64,000 nt of DNA from Pseudeuparius sepicola (taxonomy: Eukaryota > Arthropoda > Insecta > Coleoptera > Anthribidae). The stretch covers positions 28,474,901 to 28,538,900 of the forward strand of contig OY987299.1 of NCBI GenBank assembly GCA_963920635.1, written 5' to 3'. This document shows positions 22,081-34,904 of this stretch, piece by piece; the first letter of the stretch is position 1, and each line of letters opens with the position of its first letter. The notes below the pieces were generated by a model that ran no database searches, was not told where the DNA came from, and saw only the letters and a list, made by a program, of their open reading frames with translations. Both the position numbers and the translations under genes were made by a program.

Positions 22081-22204
22081 CATAATGAAGTATCACATTT
22101 CATCCATAAATATGCCGTTATTAAGACTAAAATGACAGAAAAAATAAAATATAACTTATGGAAAATTTCCATAGCGGTATTGGCTTTGTTGAATTGTCAA
22201 TATA

Positions 22205-22833
22205 CAGTGCCCGCCAAAAAGTCTGCACCATATGGGAAAAATTTTTAGTAAATAACTTACGGAAAATTTGTTTGCGGCATCAGGTTTTGCTTGCTCTAGA
22301 ACCAAAATTGACATAATCAAATGTTGTGACGTCCGAAAAATGGACGTGGAAAAAAATTAAAATGAGGGCTTGTTGAAGAAGCACGCTTGGTGCAAAACTG
22401 ATCTCATTTTTACAGATAAACACATAAATTCGATTTACAAACTTCTTTCTATAGTAAATGGTTGTAAAAACACACACATACTTCTGTCATGCTGATCTTA
22501 TCAGAAATATCTAGAAAATTTAAAATATTATGTCCAATAATATCCAACAAAGGGCAAAATATAAAAATCGTAGTAGGCTCTTGAAATTTTGCATAGGGGT
22601 ATAAAATTGCGAAAGAAACATATTTTTCTTATGACTTTTTTCGGTTAAATAAGCCCGTTTTTCGGACATTTTTTTTATTGTCAAATTTGACATATAAAAG
22701 AGACTACGTCACAACATTTGATTATGTCAATTTTGGTTCTAGAGCAATCAAAACCTGATGCCGCAAACAAATTTTCCGTAAGTTATTTATTAAAAATTTT
22801 TCCCATATGGTGCAGACTTTTTGGCGGGCACTG
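22205..22833. mobile_element. 629-bp Tc1-like non-autonomous element, ~120-bp TIRs
   Basis: Starts CAGTGCCCGCCAAAAAGTCT and ends AGACTTTTTGGCGGGCACTG, with TA on both sides. The TIR start resembles that of Tc1 (CAGTG.TGGCCAAAAAG). The arms pair to about 22326 and 22711. The centre has no transposase. A lone related end is at 60812-60842. Confidence 0.85.
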
Positions 22834-24727
22834 TATATTAGAATACAACAATTGTCAATATATTAGAATACAACGATTTAATGTAAACTGTCAAATCTCC
22901 ATTTGTAATATTCTCGCAATAACTGTTTTGAATTTTCCATGGCAATTTTGATTTTATATATATGTATATACATTGGTCTATATCTGCAAAACGCGACATT
23001 CATTTGTTTTTCTGTTTATTGACATTAAAAACACCAACTAATCTAGAAATATATCCAAAATTAAAACCCAGAAATATTTTTAGTTGTTAACACTTTATTT
23101 TTAACTCGATCATTGGCAACAACATATTAAACATGGAACCCAAAGTAGGTACGTAAATATAATGTAAGTACATATCCGGTGCCCTTTAACTATTTTTAAT
23201 GTAAATAAATATTCATATATGTAGAAAAAAGTATCTAAATATCGCTGGACATCGATTTGCATTTGATCGAACAAACTCTTGACAATCTGGCGTTCACAAA
23301 CTGTACGGTACTATGCTGCCTATAGGTGTTACCTGGTACAATGTCGACTATAGAACGCGATCAGTGGATTTAAAGACGGGCCCATTCACGCCGAGCCGGG
23401 CTTCCTGTTATAGCTGCCGCAGTAGTTGGCTTAGCCCGCTGCGATTTTTAGAGGCCGACTTCGCTTTTATTGAATACGATTAGGTTAAGGAAAATTTAGG
23501 GCCGGCACTGCCGCGCTGGCCGGGGATAAAATTTTTATGGCGCCCCGGACTATGTTCGGGCCGTTATACCTGGATGAGGGTCTGCGGTCCTCGAACCGAT
23601 GAGGGTGAACGAGCGGGTGGCGAAATCGGCCTATCGGAAATAGCGGTGAAAGGGTATACGTATATAAATAAGAATAGAAAATAGTTAGAAATAACCTGGA
23701 TGACAAAAAACGTAAATCGTTTTTCAAAGGATATTTTTGTTAATTTCTATTGGTTCTAATTATTGGTAAGCGATTTGTGGTGTGTGAGCTTATTCCATAC
23801 AACTTAACCTGTACACTTTCTGGTGCGAGACAACCTTAATTATTCGCGATATATTATTTGAATCATGTTAATAATTATCCCTGTAGCTCATACAGTTTAT
23901 TAATAGCACTGCCTGTAAGACATAAACATCCCTATAAAATAGATAATTTGAAGGTAAAACTGTCGCCACCAAAGTAATATCTTATAATAGTGTCGAGTAG
24001 CGAACATTTTTTCTTCATGACTTTAATTAAAATCGAATTTTAGGTATATTCTTTACTCGTGTGTGTAAGTTTTACGCAATATGTTTTTCCTCTAATCCGA
24101 TTAATTATGCAAGCACATTTTTTATCGAAATAACTTTTTGGAATTGCGGGCCACACTGTACATATATGACTATCTGTTTTTAATTTCCTGAAACTTGCAG
24201 CGGAATTTATGCAAACATCCGCTACAACGGTAATAACCTTTCGGCTCTCCCGATATACCGCATATTTTTAACTACCGACAAACTGCCATCACCATTATGC
24301 AACCAGTTATACACACGGGGAGTGAATTATGTGCTACTTGGAATTTACGAATTTTGCAATAGTTTATTCATATACAGGTACGTTGTTTCTTTGCCTTTCC
24401 AATTTATCTTTAAACAAATTCATATAACTAACAATTTAGATCAAATGAGGTATGTATCTGAACAAAAGCCTAAAACTATATGTTGATTGCGCTTGAAGAA
24501 GAAGAAGCCTAACTTTTATATTTCATGGTTTTGACAGACCGAAGTTGTAAATAGGACCGACAGGCAATTTTCGCCCTGCTTTTTTCTCTGCTCGTCGACA
24601 CAACAGGTGCGGTACTTTGGGTTTATGCACGTTTGATATTCCTTGCGAATTTTTCAATCTTTGTTCATTATGCATAATATTCCTCTTTTCATAGCTTGAT
24701 CTTGATTTGGTGTAAAAAGACTATATA
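22834..24727. other. No recognised gene; one GC-rich patch
   Basis: AT-rich except 23350-23640, a GC-rich patch like that at 5236. No domain is seen in any frame. Confidence 0.4.
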
Positions 24728-25928
24728 CAGGGTTATTCAAAAACAAATGCCACCCGTAGCACAGCGGTATTCTACTCCAAAAATAAAGTGACCCGTGTTT
24801 TTTCTTTTTGTTCAAAGCTCTATATTAAGGGCCCCACGGGCCCTTAAAAGGGGTCCTAAAATTTCGTTTTTTCGCTATATCTTTTAAACGGCTTGATCGA
24901 TTTTAATGATCTTTTGCACACGTTCATAGATAATTATGTCACATAATTATGTTATAGTGCAGTATCCGCAACCGCCAGAGGGCGCTACTTGTGCCAACCA
25001 GTTTCAATTATTATGCTCAGAACTTTTTAGCCCACAGTTAACTTGTAAATTAATTCGAACCACTTTGTAAAAAATTCCATTCTCCACAAAAAATATTCTA
25101 GTATTTTTTCCATAAATTATGCCATTTCGGAGATAATGCCCAAAATTCAGCCATCATGCACGTACCTTGTACCCACGCATATTAAACATTAGTGGCATAA
25201 TGATCTAGTTACCTTTGGAAACAATCACACTTAAGAGGACTTATTAAGTATTTGACATTTACTTTTAAGCAAATGCTAAAAAATTGGAAGTTTTTGAGCA
25301 TTTGCTGTAGTTATTTCAATATTAGGTATTTGTATCATTATTTTATTAGGGAAACTTAACTAAATGTATTAAATTACAACATTTGAATTTTAGAAAACAT
25401 GGTCAAAAGGTAAATGTGATTGTTTCATTGTTTGTTTCCAAAAATAACTAGATCATAATGCCACTAATGTTTAATATGAGTGGGTTCGTGGTACGTGCCT
25501 GATGGCTGAATTTTGGGCGTTATCTCCGAAACGGTAAAATTTATGAAAAAACCAGTAGAATCGTTTTTTGTAGAGAATGGAATTTTTTACAAAGTGGTTC
25601 AAATTAATTTACAAGTTAACTGTGGGCAAAAAAGTTCTGAGCATAATAAATGAAACTGGTTGGCACAAGTGGCGCCCTCTGGCGGTTGCGGATACTGCAC
25701 TATAACATAATTATGTGACATAATTATCTATGAACGTGTGCAAAAGATCATTAAAATCGATCAAGCCGTTTAAAAGATATAGCGAAAAAACGAAATTTTA
25801 GGGTCCCTTTTAAGGGCCCGTGGGCCCTTAATATAGAGCTTTGAACAAAAAGAAAAAACACGGGTCACTTTATTTTTGGAGTAGAATACCGCTGTGCTGC
25901 GGGTGGCATTTGTTTTTGAATAACCCTG
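24728..25928. mobile_element. 1.2-kb near-complete palindrome with CAGGGTTATTC ends
   Basis: Flanked by TA. Left arm 24728-25235 and right arm 25417-25928 are inverted copies about 510 bp long with some divergence, starting CAGGGTTATTCAAAAACAAA and ending TTTGTTTTTGAATAACCCTG. The ~180-bp centre is unique. Non-coding. Related to the mariner-like elements with CAGGG ends. Confidence 0.9.
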
Positions 25929-25958
25929 TATAATTGAGTATATTTAATTTTTCATATA

Positions 25959-26899
25959 GGGTAAGTCCGGGAGAGATGGCCCACCGGGTGAGACGGCGCA
26001 TTCAAATATTTTCGCCAGCATTACATTTGCACACACGCTCAATTAGTCACGGCGAGTCTAATGTGCAGCTGACAACCTATTTCGTGTTTAGTGATGTTAA
26101 AGCAAAATACTGGTAAGTTATGTTCAATAATATTATTTGGATGGCTTGAAATTATTTTACGCTTATGGAAATGCGTTGTTTTTTATCGATAGGTACTTTA
26201 TTTTTAATAAAAATACCAGTGTCGAAATAGCTTCATAGGTTACTGAGATTATGTGGATGGGCCGTTATTGAAATGATTATGACGGGTAAACTGACCAACG
26301 GGTGGACCATCTCTCCCGCATTGTTGGGATAGATGGCCCACTGACGTCATGGGATAGATGGCCATCTCTCCCTCATGGAGAAAATAGGTAAATTATTTAT
26401 TTGTTTTTTCAACTGATTACAAATGAAAAGCAACAGTAAGAGAGCAATTATTGTGCGTCGAATATATTGAAATGGCTGCACAAGCAGTTAGAAATGGTAT
26501 ACAATAGGAGTCAGAGAAGCCTGTCGCACATTCAATAACATTCCTCCCTCATCATTTAGAAATGGTTCTATGAGAGTTTTTCAAAATACCTGAATTTATG
26601 AGATCTCTGTGGCAAAGTTTTATGCAAAAAGAGACAATAAATAAAAATACTTTTGTCGAACCATCTCACCCGCCTAGCTGGGCCAACTCACCCATATACT
26701 ACGGGTGAGATGGCTCACTGTGCCTAAAGTTATTTTATTTTTTATCGAGAAATAATATTTTGTTTTTGTCAAAATCGTACCGCTGCTATGACACTGTTTG
26801 TATTTACTTTTTAAATAAATTTTCTTACTCAACTATCTGAATGCATTTCACTGTTACAATAATTTTAGAAAAAGTGGGCCAACTCTCCTGGTCTTACCC
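25959..26899 (+). mobile_element. pogo/Tigger-like element with decayed transposase
   Basis: Ends GGGTAAGTCCGGGAGAGATGG and CCAACTCTCCTGGTCTTACCC, flanked by TA. Inside, the terminal motif (gggAgAgATGGCCCAC and variants) recurs at about 26290-26375 and 26660-26720 in both orientations, as subterminal repeats. At 26471-26580 reading frames give AAQAVRNG and, after a shift, GVREACRTFNNIP, which resembles the N-terminal psq/CENP-B-type helix-turn-helix of pogo-like transposases. No DDE domain is left. Confidence 0.65.
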
Positions 26900-27454
26900 T
26901 AACCACGACGGTCGTGTTAAATTTTGTACGGACCTAGCGGTCTTGGGATCCCTTTAAAGGCTGAATACCGAGGGTTGGTGGCTTCTGGTTCTGGCTGCGG
27001 CAATACAGCAATTTGGGGTGAGTATTTTTCAAATTATTCTTTCTGAATTTTGTAAAAAATACCTCACCACCCAGGTTAGTTGTGCCTTTGGCGCCACGAG
27101 CTATCCACCGATCGCCTTATCAGACTCGTTTTTATTGTTGTTTAATATTAAATTTTGCGGAGAAAAAACTCACTGTTTTGAATTCGTTAGCACACGGTAT
27201 AATTATTAATTAGTTTGGAATATTTTCAATATCGTCTTGAATTATTTTTTTACACTAAATCGGCTGCATACTGAGTACCGTAGACTTGTCGGGTGTTTCA
27301 TTAATTACTTGCTTTTTGATATTTATATTAACGTCTTGAGTAGAGAAGAAACCCAACATTTTTCTTATTATCTGCTGATCAATTTTGGAAATTTTAGTGG
27401 ACATTTAAATGGATTATCTTTGTTTTTTTTTTAGTGTCAAGGAAATCAAGCTCT
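26900..27454. other. No recognised feature
   Basis: AT-rich. Frames at 27018-27434 are hydrophobic but have no family signature. Confidence 0.4.
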
Positions 27455-28169
27455 TATACAGGGTGTATCTTTGATAGGTACAGAAATTTTAACCACGTGA
27501 TCCGGGGACGTCCATAAAACCGAAAAATGAAAAAAAAATTTTTACTCGATGTTTAGAAAATGGGGCAAATCAATCTTTATCCGTGCTCAATGCACGCCGC
27601 TGGATCGTCACTAGAAGCGCTTAGAGGGGAGGTCTAACCTCTCCCTAGGAGATGGAGGGGAATAACGTTAGATTAGGAAGGGGAATACCGCGACGTTGCC
27701 GCATGTCAGAGTGGAATAAATCTGCTTGCAGAATTAGGTACCTAGGTACCTTTGCAAATTACTGCTGGTAGGTATCCACGTTTTTTTTACACGTCAGTTT
27801 TTATCACTTTACTGTTATTTTAAGTCCCTAGGCAGCAGAAATGTATCCGAGCGCCGCTCGGAGAAGTCATTGCTAGAAAACTCATTGCTGATTTCACACT
27901 CATAATTTTTTGACAAGTCTTTTGTGGAGTAGGTATCTATCTACCTACCTATTTTACAACTGATTTTCAGGCCGCAATTTTTTTATCCTAATAATTAGCC
28001 ATCTCTTGGGACACCTTGGGATAATAAATTTCTGATCGGCAATCAACTGAATAAAGTATTAGTTTTAAAATACAAATTATCTGTAAAAATTGCAAATTTC
28101 CACAACCACCCATGGGGTAGGGCAGCGGCGCGTTACTTTTTTTAGCGGATGTTCGCCTGTAGCCCTATC

Positions 28170-28490
28170 ATCCCGAAAAAAGTGGGGGAAGACTGTAATT
28201 TGACGTGAATTTAACGCGCGGCTTCGATTTGTTCATAGTTTTTAATATTTTTCAACCCTTGCCCGATAGTGCGCCACCTTTAAACCCCCTCAGGGTTGTG
28301 GTCCTATGTATTATCTACTTTTAAAAAATTATTCGGTTCCGAAAAAAGTGGGGGAAGACTGCCATTTGATGTGAATTTAACGCGCGGCCCCGATTTGTTC
28401 ATCGTTTTTAATATTTTTCTACCCTTGCCCGATGGTGCGCCACTTTTAAACCCCCTCAGGGTTGTTGTCCTGTCTATTGACTACTTTTAA
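28170..28490. repeat. ~170-bp tandem repeats, two copies plus a displaced third
   Basis: CCGAAAAAAGTGGGGGAAGA starts at about 28173 and again at about 28338. Both continue through TTTAACGCGCGGC, TTTTAATATTTTTC and CCCCCTCAGGGTTGT. A third, diverged start is at about 28762, so the palindromes at 28491-28680 sit within the array. Confidence 0.8.
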
Positions 28491-28610
28491 TAGTATATTA
28501 CACACCGAGGTGTCTCGAGATAAAGTTAACCTCGGCGCTTCGCACGTCGGTTAACTATTTAATGTCTCGACAGTAATGAAACACTTCCCACCTCGGTGTG
28601 TAATATACTA
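28491..28610. repeat. Palindrome with CCTCGGCGCTTCG core (P5)
   Basis: TAGTATATTACACACCGAGG..CCTCGGTGTGTAATATACTA are near-perfect outer arms. The centre AGTTAACCTCGGCGC..CGTCGGTTAACT is again palindromic. The arm sequence is unrelated to P1-P4, though the core is similar. Confidence 0.8.
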
Positions 28611-28620
28611 TTATCTCGCT

Positions 28621-28680
28621 TACTTCCCGCCCTCCTGGGTGGAAAGTTTACTTTCCACCCACGCGGGAGGGCGGGAAGTA
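28621..28680. repeat. 60-bp GC-rich hairpin
   Basis: TACTTCCCGCCCTCCTGGGT..GGAAAGTTTACTTTCC..ACCCACGCGGGAGGGCGGGAAGTA. The arms of ~28 bp have one small bulge. It directly abuts palindrome P5. Confidence 0.85.
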
Positions 28681-28869
28681 AAAGTAAAAAAATTGACACT
28701 TTCAAACGTCTAAAAAGTCAGAAATGTCGACATTACATACATGGTTGTAAATAAAAAATTATTCGGTTCCGAAAATAGTTGGGGAAGACTGTCAAATTGG
28801 CGTGCTTATCATTTCCGCATTTTTTTAACCCTTTGCCGTTTCGGAACTCTCTCAAGTTAATTCCTTACC

Positions 28870-29340
28870 ATTCCTCTTACTTTTCGTAAAAACTTGGTGG
28901 CGAAATGTCGCGTAATGTCCCCAAAAACCGAAAAACAGCGACTCCTCCTGGTGAATTTAAGCTTCTGCGTGCCCTTGACTACTGCCCGTAATTCCTTCGC
29001 CGAGATTCGCCAGGCGCGGGCATATGACGTTGGCGTCGGGCGCTGGCGTCCGACGCCAACTTCACACAAAAACGACGCCGCGCCGAATCGCGCAATAATT
29101 ACAATTACGAATGAATTCACTGGCACTGATTCACTCGATTTTGCTCCATTTCCACGCCGCGCGGCCCGGCCGACCTACTAAATTACAGCTGGGCGAAGAG
29201 CGCAAGCGCGGGGCGCCGGATACCCACTTGACATCGACACTACAGGTGATCCCCACTACTCATAACTTGTGCGCGATATTAGCCAATCGCGGCTCGCGGC
29301 CCCTACTTCTCTCGGGGCGGCGCTACTATGTTGCCAAGTG
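28870..29340. other. GC-rich patch with a perfect 11-bp hairpin
   Basis: Open on both strands over short spans with no recognised protein. GTTGGCGTCGG/CCGACGCCAAC (29029-29039, 29050-29060) form a perfect stem around a 10-nt loop. Confidence 0.4.
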
Positions 29341-29979
29341 TGCTGAAAATTTACCTGATTTAGTAATTTAATTCCGTATAAATTTAATTGTGTAGTGGAT
29401 TTTTACATGGATTTACCCGTTTTTGTGCGTAATAATTATACGAGATAGTAGATTAACTTATAACGAATGAAACCCCGTATAAATCCGCGAAAATCAAAAA
29501 TCGGATTTAAGGGACTTTAAGTCAGTTTGGGGACATGTCGGCATAAACGGCAACACCGAATAGTGGTATTGAATGGTATGGGGGAAAGCTTGTGCGCACG
29601 CACGCCGTCTCCGTCACCGTACCGCCGCGCCGTAGCCGATGCGCTAGTCGAAGATCGTCCGTCCGATTATGGGATTTAACAGCTGATTGATATCGATCCG
29701 CGTCCGCCTGTAATTTTTGGGAGCGCCAGCTTCAACAAGCAATTTATTATTATACAGAACGCCTTACGTGTGGCTATTCTGTGGTATAACAATTCTGTTT
29801 CCAAAACGTGGACGCGTATGCAAACGTCGCGTCTTGCTAACCGATATTGTTCCGTTACTTTGCTTTGTTTTACGAACTGTCGTCGGAAGTGAACCTGCTT
29901 CTGTACATTTTTCCAGATCCGTTCGCCATTTTTTTGGACCAGCAGTGATGTCCAAACCTGTTGCAATTGCCGCTACGAA

Positions 29980-30790
29980 TTTGCAGTGAAATAACAAGTG
30001 ATTTTTTCATATTTCCGTTAAGAAATGCAGTGTTAAACGTTCCCGGCCTTCGTATGAAAACAGTGCTAGATAGGTTCCTACTAGGTACCCCAATTACGCG
30101 CGAGGATAAAAGAAGCAGCTTCAAGGGTTCGCGAAAATTCGGGTTTTATTAGACGCATACGGTATGGATCTAATTGTACAATCCACCTAGTCGAGTCCCC
30201 GTTGGAATAAATCAGCTGAGGGAAACCGAGACGTCCCTAATATTTGGCATCGCGCCGCTTTAAGTGTGCAGTGAAAAAAAAAACAAGTGTTTTGTTCGTA
30301 TTTCCGTAAAAAGAGACTACGAAGTGTTATACCTTCGCGACCATCGTATAAAAACAGTGCCACTAGTTAGGTAGGTACTTAGTGCTTTATGTGATTTTGT
30401 GAAGATTTTTGGATAGTATCTAAACACAAGAAAATAGTAAAAATAATCGATGCATCTCAAAGGTAGGCTTTTTCATGCTATTCGTCGAGCTATTCGCTAA
30501 AAGAACCTTTAAGGAGTTCAAAAATTATTTATTTATTTATTTAATCTCCACATACACCAAATGATACATGGTTGCGTCAATATTCTTCAAATACTGCGAA
30601 AAAGCCTCGGAAAAAGCGATTCGACTGGCAACCAGTTACCTAGTGCTTCTTGTGATTTTCGAGAGGAATTTTGGATAACATAAGAAAGAAGTACGACATC
30701 CGCAAGGAAAATCATCCAGGCATCCGAAAGGTAGTTTTTTTGCATGCTATTCGCTAAAAGAACCATTAAAGATTTGTTCAAAAATTAGTT
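29980..30790. repeat. Degenerate tandem duplications
   Basis: 29980-30075 resembles 30265-30385 (GCAGTGAAA..AACAAGTG..TATTTCCGT..AAAACAGTGC). 30460-30530 resembles 30715-30785 (GCATGCTATTCG..CTAAAAGAACC). No reading frame is conserved between copies. This could be duplicated untranslated exon sequence, but that is not shown. Confidence 0.45.
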
Positions 30791-31711
30791 GAAAGACTAT
30801 TCCTGAAATACTGTGAAAGAGCTATACGTCTGACAACGCTGCACGGCGGCATTGGGGGGGATCCGCCGGAACCGGCCTTAGTTCCAGCTGGTCCCGGCAA
30901 GGTCAAGGACCCATGGCCGTAGCGGCGGAAAAAGGGGTTTTAATAGCGTTTTAAAAAAAATTATTTCTGACGTTAATATGCACTTTAGAAAAATTTTAAT
31001 TGCATAGGCGTAACAGGTGCATTTTTCCCGACCTGCCCTTAAAATTTCTGTACTTATCAAAGTTACACCCTGTATTATTGTACAGTTTGAAAAATCAAGG
31101 TCTAATATTTGCCTAGAGTCGAGAATATCACGATTTGACTATTGCTGTTTTTATATTTTTATATAACTTATATTTGTAAAAGCACCAGGCTTATTATTAT
31201 TGTTGTATTAGAACGGACACTGCTGTTTATTTTTCCTTTACATGTAACTTCACCATCTAAGAAGGTGATTACCCACAGGAATACTCCTGCATGACAACCA
31301 CTATCAGACCATACTGGTATGTGCCTCAGCACACTACGGAACCCCACTCAAAACTCGAGACCTGCTTCCAGCGCTAGCTGAGGAAGTGCTCCACGTAACA
31401 AAGGAGTCTGGGTGACGTGGGGCTGTGCAGCTGTCAATCGTCTACTAAGTTGAGGCTGGACCAACACTATATTAAAGACCTGTGCATAGCGCTCTTTCAA
31501 GGGATCGCCACTGGCGCCACACGACGAAACAAATTTACACGGTGGTTTTAGTTAAAACACCATTGTTGCAGAATCTTTTATAAAATAAAAACGTGAAAAT
31601 GTGTTTGTTGCAACGAATTTAATATCCAAAATAAAATAAAATATTTGTTTGTTATGTCCCTCTAATTTGACATGTTCACATGGCATATTTCCATACATTT
31701 TGTTAAGAAAA

Positions 31712-32345
31712 GCGAATCTAAAAAACAAACAAGAGTATTTGGTACCTTTTGGTTTGAAATGAAGTCCATGGCTAGTTCTAGTGTAAGTAAGCATAAAAGG
31801 CATTAGATTTTTCAGTTTCTTCTTTATATGGAAGACTAGGTATTGGTTCGCTTTGGAGCTATAAACAAAATTTTCTATTTTCATTCTTGTATACGTTACA
31901 AAATACTCTTCCATAATAATATCTAGAATTTTCGCTTCTTCAGCTGGTTGATCAGATTATCCCATAATTCCAAAATAGTGTTTATTCTTCTGCAACTCAC
32001 CTATTGGCCTGTGCAGTGTGCATACCATTTTGTTCATGTGCATGGAAATTTCATGTTATCAAAAACAAATCTACCTATAAACGCTGTGTTAATAGGATAA
32101 AACTGCTAAATACTGGACGCAAAGACAATAATTCGTTACCGTAAAAAGAAGGCAAATCGTAAGAAAGCTAGATATTTAAAATTTGGGACATTTTAAACGT
32201 CAGTAACTGACATACCAATAACCATAATATACTATAACCTATAATAAGTCGCCATTTTTTTCGTCGAGTGGCGCCACCCCAGTCCGTAAACAACAATGAA
32301 ATATGACGTCATGCTCTGGTCTTTAATATAGTGTCGGTCCAGGTT
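31712..32345 (+). repeat. Dispersed repeat family B, copy 2
   Basis: Matches 4270-4925 in the same orientation. The minus strand is open for 120 codons (31914-31552), which extends beyond the repeat, but copy 1 is broken in that frame. No known protein. Confidence 0.7.
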
Positions 32346-33439
32346 GAGGTATCTCCATTTACAGAGAGGGTCAACATTCCAAGGAACTTTAATAAACGTT
32401 TCGAACTAGTATAGTTTTATATCACGAACTTTTTAACGATAAGTTTAACTAACTCACCATCTTATAACATTTTGTAATAAGGTAAGCAATTTCCTGGGAT
32501 CTGTCAAAGAGTAAAATTTTAAAATTTTTATTAAATCTTTTAATTTTTTTTATTGTCTTGTTTTATTTGGACTCCATCTTCTACACTCAGTTTTGGTTTT
32601 TATAAAAAAAAAGTATAATTACCTGGCGACCAACTCTAAGAGGCCATTTTGTTATAAACTATTCTCATCGCGTTTTAGCAAACTTTCTACAAGCTAACTT
32701 GTTTTAATAATATTACCATGTAATTTGGGGTTTATATTCCGGAGTGGTACCTCATCTCAAGCTTTAATAATTTAACCTGCACACATGACGCGAATCTCGT
32801 ACAGGATTTGTTGTTCCTGTTTGACTTTATTTTGCTGCGCCATCAACAGCAAACGTGCGTTTGCCACAATGTCACCGGCTGGCATACATTATTCAGCGGC
32901 TCATTAATCTACACTGGAAACTGGAAGAAAAGTTGTTTTCCAAGCAGGCCGTGACGCCTGCGAAATATTAAATATAGGATGGTTAAGAATAAGACACGAA
33001 ATTTTGAGATAGATAATTGGTTTTCGATGATTAGATTAGGGTTTCACAAGACTCTTGCAACTTTCTTGTTCTTGTCTTGTTCTTGCTGCAAGAACATATA
33101 ACTTATCTAGAGAACGGTGCAAAAAGAAATGCACACATACAGAGTAACCTGCAGACGTCAACTTAACCTTGAAAACATGAATATAAAAATGCGAATTGAT
33201 GAGTCGAACGGTGTTTAAATACCCTAAGATTTTTTTCATAGTTTGATTTTTCCGAAATAGTTTTAAATGGGAGAGGCTCTATACTTCCGATAAACTAAAA
33301 AAAATGAAATTGCCTATTTTGTTACTCTTTAATAGACCAAAAATTAATGATATATGCAGTTTCCAATAGAAACTTTTACCGCCAATATTTCGATGTATCT
33401 ATTCTATATAGTACTTTTAAACTTAAATCCATAAAATAT
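32346..33439. repeat. Contains dispersed repeat family D (32730-32990)
   Basis: 32730-32990 resembles 35795-36060 (CGTACAG.ATTT.TTG.TCCT; GCAAACGTGCGTTTGCCACA; CATACATTATTCA), same orientation. GCAAACG/CGTTTGC is an internal hairpin. The rest shows nothing recognisable. Confidence 0.6.
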
Positions 33440-33715
33440 TTATTTTCGGAGATAATCGCATGAACATTCTTTTGTTTGAAAGGCCTTCAAATTTTCGCTT
33501 CTTTTGACATTCTACCACTTTGAAGATGCACATCCAGGGCCGGCTACGATTTTTTTTACACTATCGATTTTCACGATTTAGCGATTCTTTATTTAAAATC
33601 CGATACGACAGCGGACGCCTAAAAACCTCCACAAATTTGAACAAAACAGATACCTAATTCCGTTCTGCAGGGTGTCAAAGTTGCGCAAAATATACAGGGT
33701 ATTTTTCTCTGGGCC
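33440..33715 (-). repeat. Dispersed inverted-repeat family A, reversed fragment
   Basis: Inverted match to 500-790 (GGCCTTTC..AAAAGAAGCG; GGCCGGC; GATTTTCAC; GGGTGTC). Decayed and non-coding. Confidence 0.6.
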
Positions 33716-34168
33716 TAAATTCAGATCTGAACTTGATCTTAAGATCATTCAGGCATACAGAGTTTCCAGAAATTAGCCTGCCATAATTAATGCATATCAC
33801 ATACCAAATTTCAGAATTATATCTTTTCCCTCTTAGGGGGTATTTTTGAGGCCATGTTTACAGGAACTTTTTTTATTTTTTGGGTCGCAGTTATGGCAGG
33901 CTCATTTCTAGACTCCCTGTAGGTATATTTAAACGATTCAAACATTACCTCTGTTGTATAGTGGTTTACCAACCAACATGGATGGATGGTAATTAATGGT
34001 TGCATTAGCCTGCAAAAAACCTTCAGGGCAGAACGAGAATTGTGTATCTCCGACATAACATAATGCACCTGGCATGAGCTGAAAACATTTCGCTAGTGTA
34101 GATGGAGAATAAGAGGGGCTCCCTGAGATACGACGCGACTAAAAATCTTTCTCTTGAAACCTCATTAT

Positions 34169-34846
34169 TATACAGGGTGTTTCATAATTGAATGCTGATC
34201 CGAAGGGACGATAGTCCTTGGATTTGTATATGAAAATAGGTCCGCAACCGCTTTATTTCTCAGATAGAGGGTGTTGAAATTGAACAAAAAAAAAGTTTTC
34301 CCCACTATCTCTAAAACCGCTTTGTAGTTTGTTTTTCAATTTATTAAACAACGAAATGTGTTTTTGACATACTACATGTTTCTACCCTACAAGAGAACTA
34401 AATAATTCACTAGAGACAAGCAAATGAATGCATTTTATTTAAAATCAAAAACCGTCCGCCGGACAAAAAAAGTCAAGAAACTATTTTTACGAGAAGATAC
34501 AGGGCAATTTTAAAAATAATACTTATTTCAAAAAATTAACAGTGGCGTATCATTTTTTTTACTAAAAAAATATTGCAGGGCATGTTAACAGCGACGCCAA
34601 TGAGGAAAACTAATAGAAACTGTATCATAAGAAAGTATTTTTATGCGTATTTTGCATGCACCAAAATTGAAAAAAAAAACGGTTTTAGAGATATTGGGGA
34701 AAAACTATTTTTTTTGTTAAATTTCAACACCATGTATCTCCGAAATAAAGCGGTTGCGGACCCATGTTCATATAAAAAAATTCTTAAAATCAACTCAGGA
34801 TAATCGTTTCTTCGGATCAGCAATCAATTATGAAACATCCTGTATA
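34169..34846. mobile_element. 680-bp inverted-repeat element with CAGGGTGTTTCATAATTG ends
   Basis: Left end TACAGGGTGTTTCATAATTG and right end CAATTATGAAACATCCTGTA lie within ~150-bp diverged arms that share GATCCGAAG, GCGGTTGCGGACC and AAAACGGTTTTAGAGATA blocks. No transposase. Confidence 0.8.
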
Positions 34847-34904
34847 TAAATATTTGCATACGTTCAGGTAAATAATGCTTAAAAATACTTTATTACACCA
34901 TCGC

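Larger units (their letters stand above)
27455..31076. mobile_element. Possible 3.6-kb composite element with CAGGGTGTA TIRs
   Basis: TATACAGGGTGTATCTTTGAT..ACAGAAATTTTAA at the left matches, inverted, TTAAAATTTCTGT..ATCAAAGTTACACCCTGTATT at 31037-31076 (about 36 of 40). Between them lie tandem repeats, palindromes and a GC-rich patch, with no transposase. It may be one element or two solo ends of one family. Confidence 0.45.

Noticed and set aside
25959..26375. CRISPR- or operator-like repeats of the AGATGGCCCAC motif
   Set aside because: They match the element's own terminal inverted repeats and are better explained as subterminal transposon motifs.
31552..31914. 120-codon minus-strand frame
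   Set aside because: The related repeat copy near 4.3 kb is broken in the same frame and the translation has no recognisable domain.
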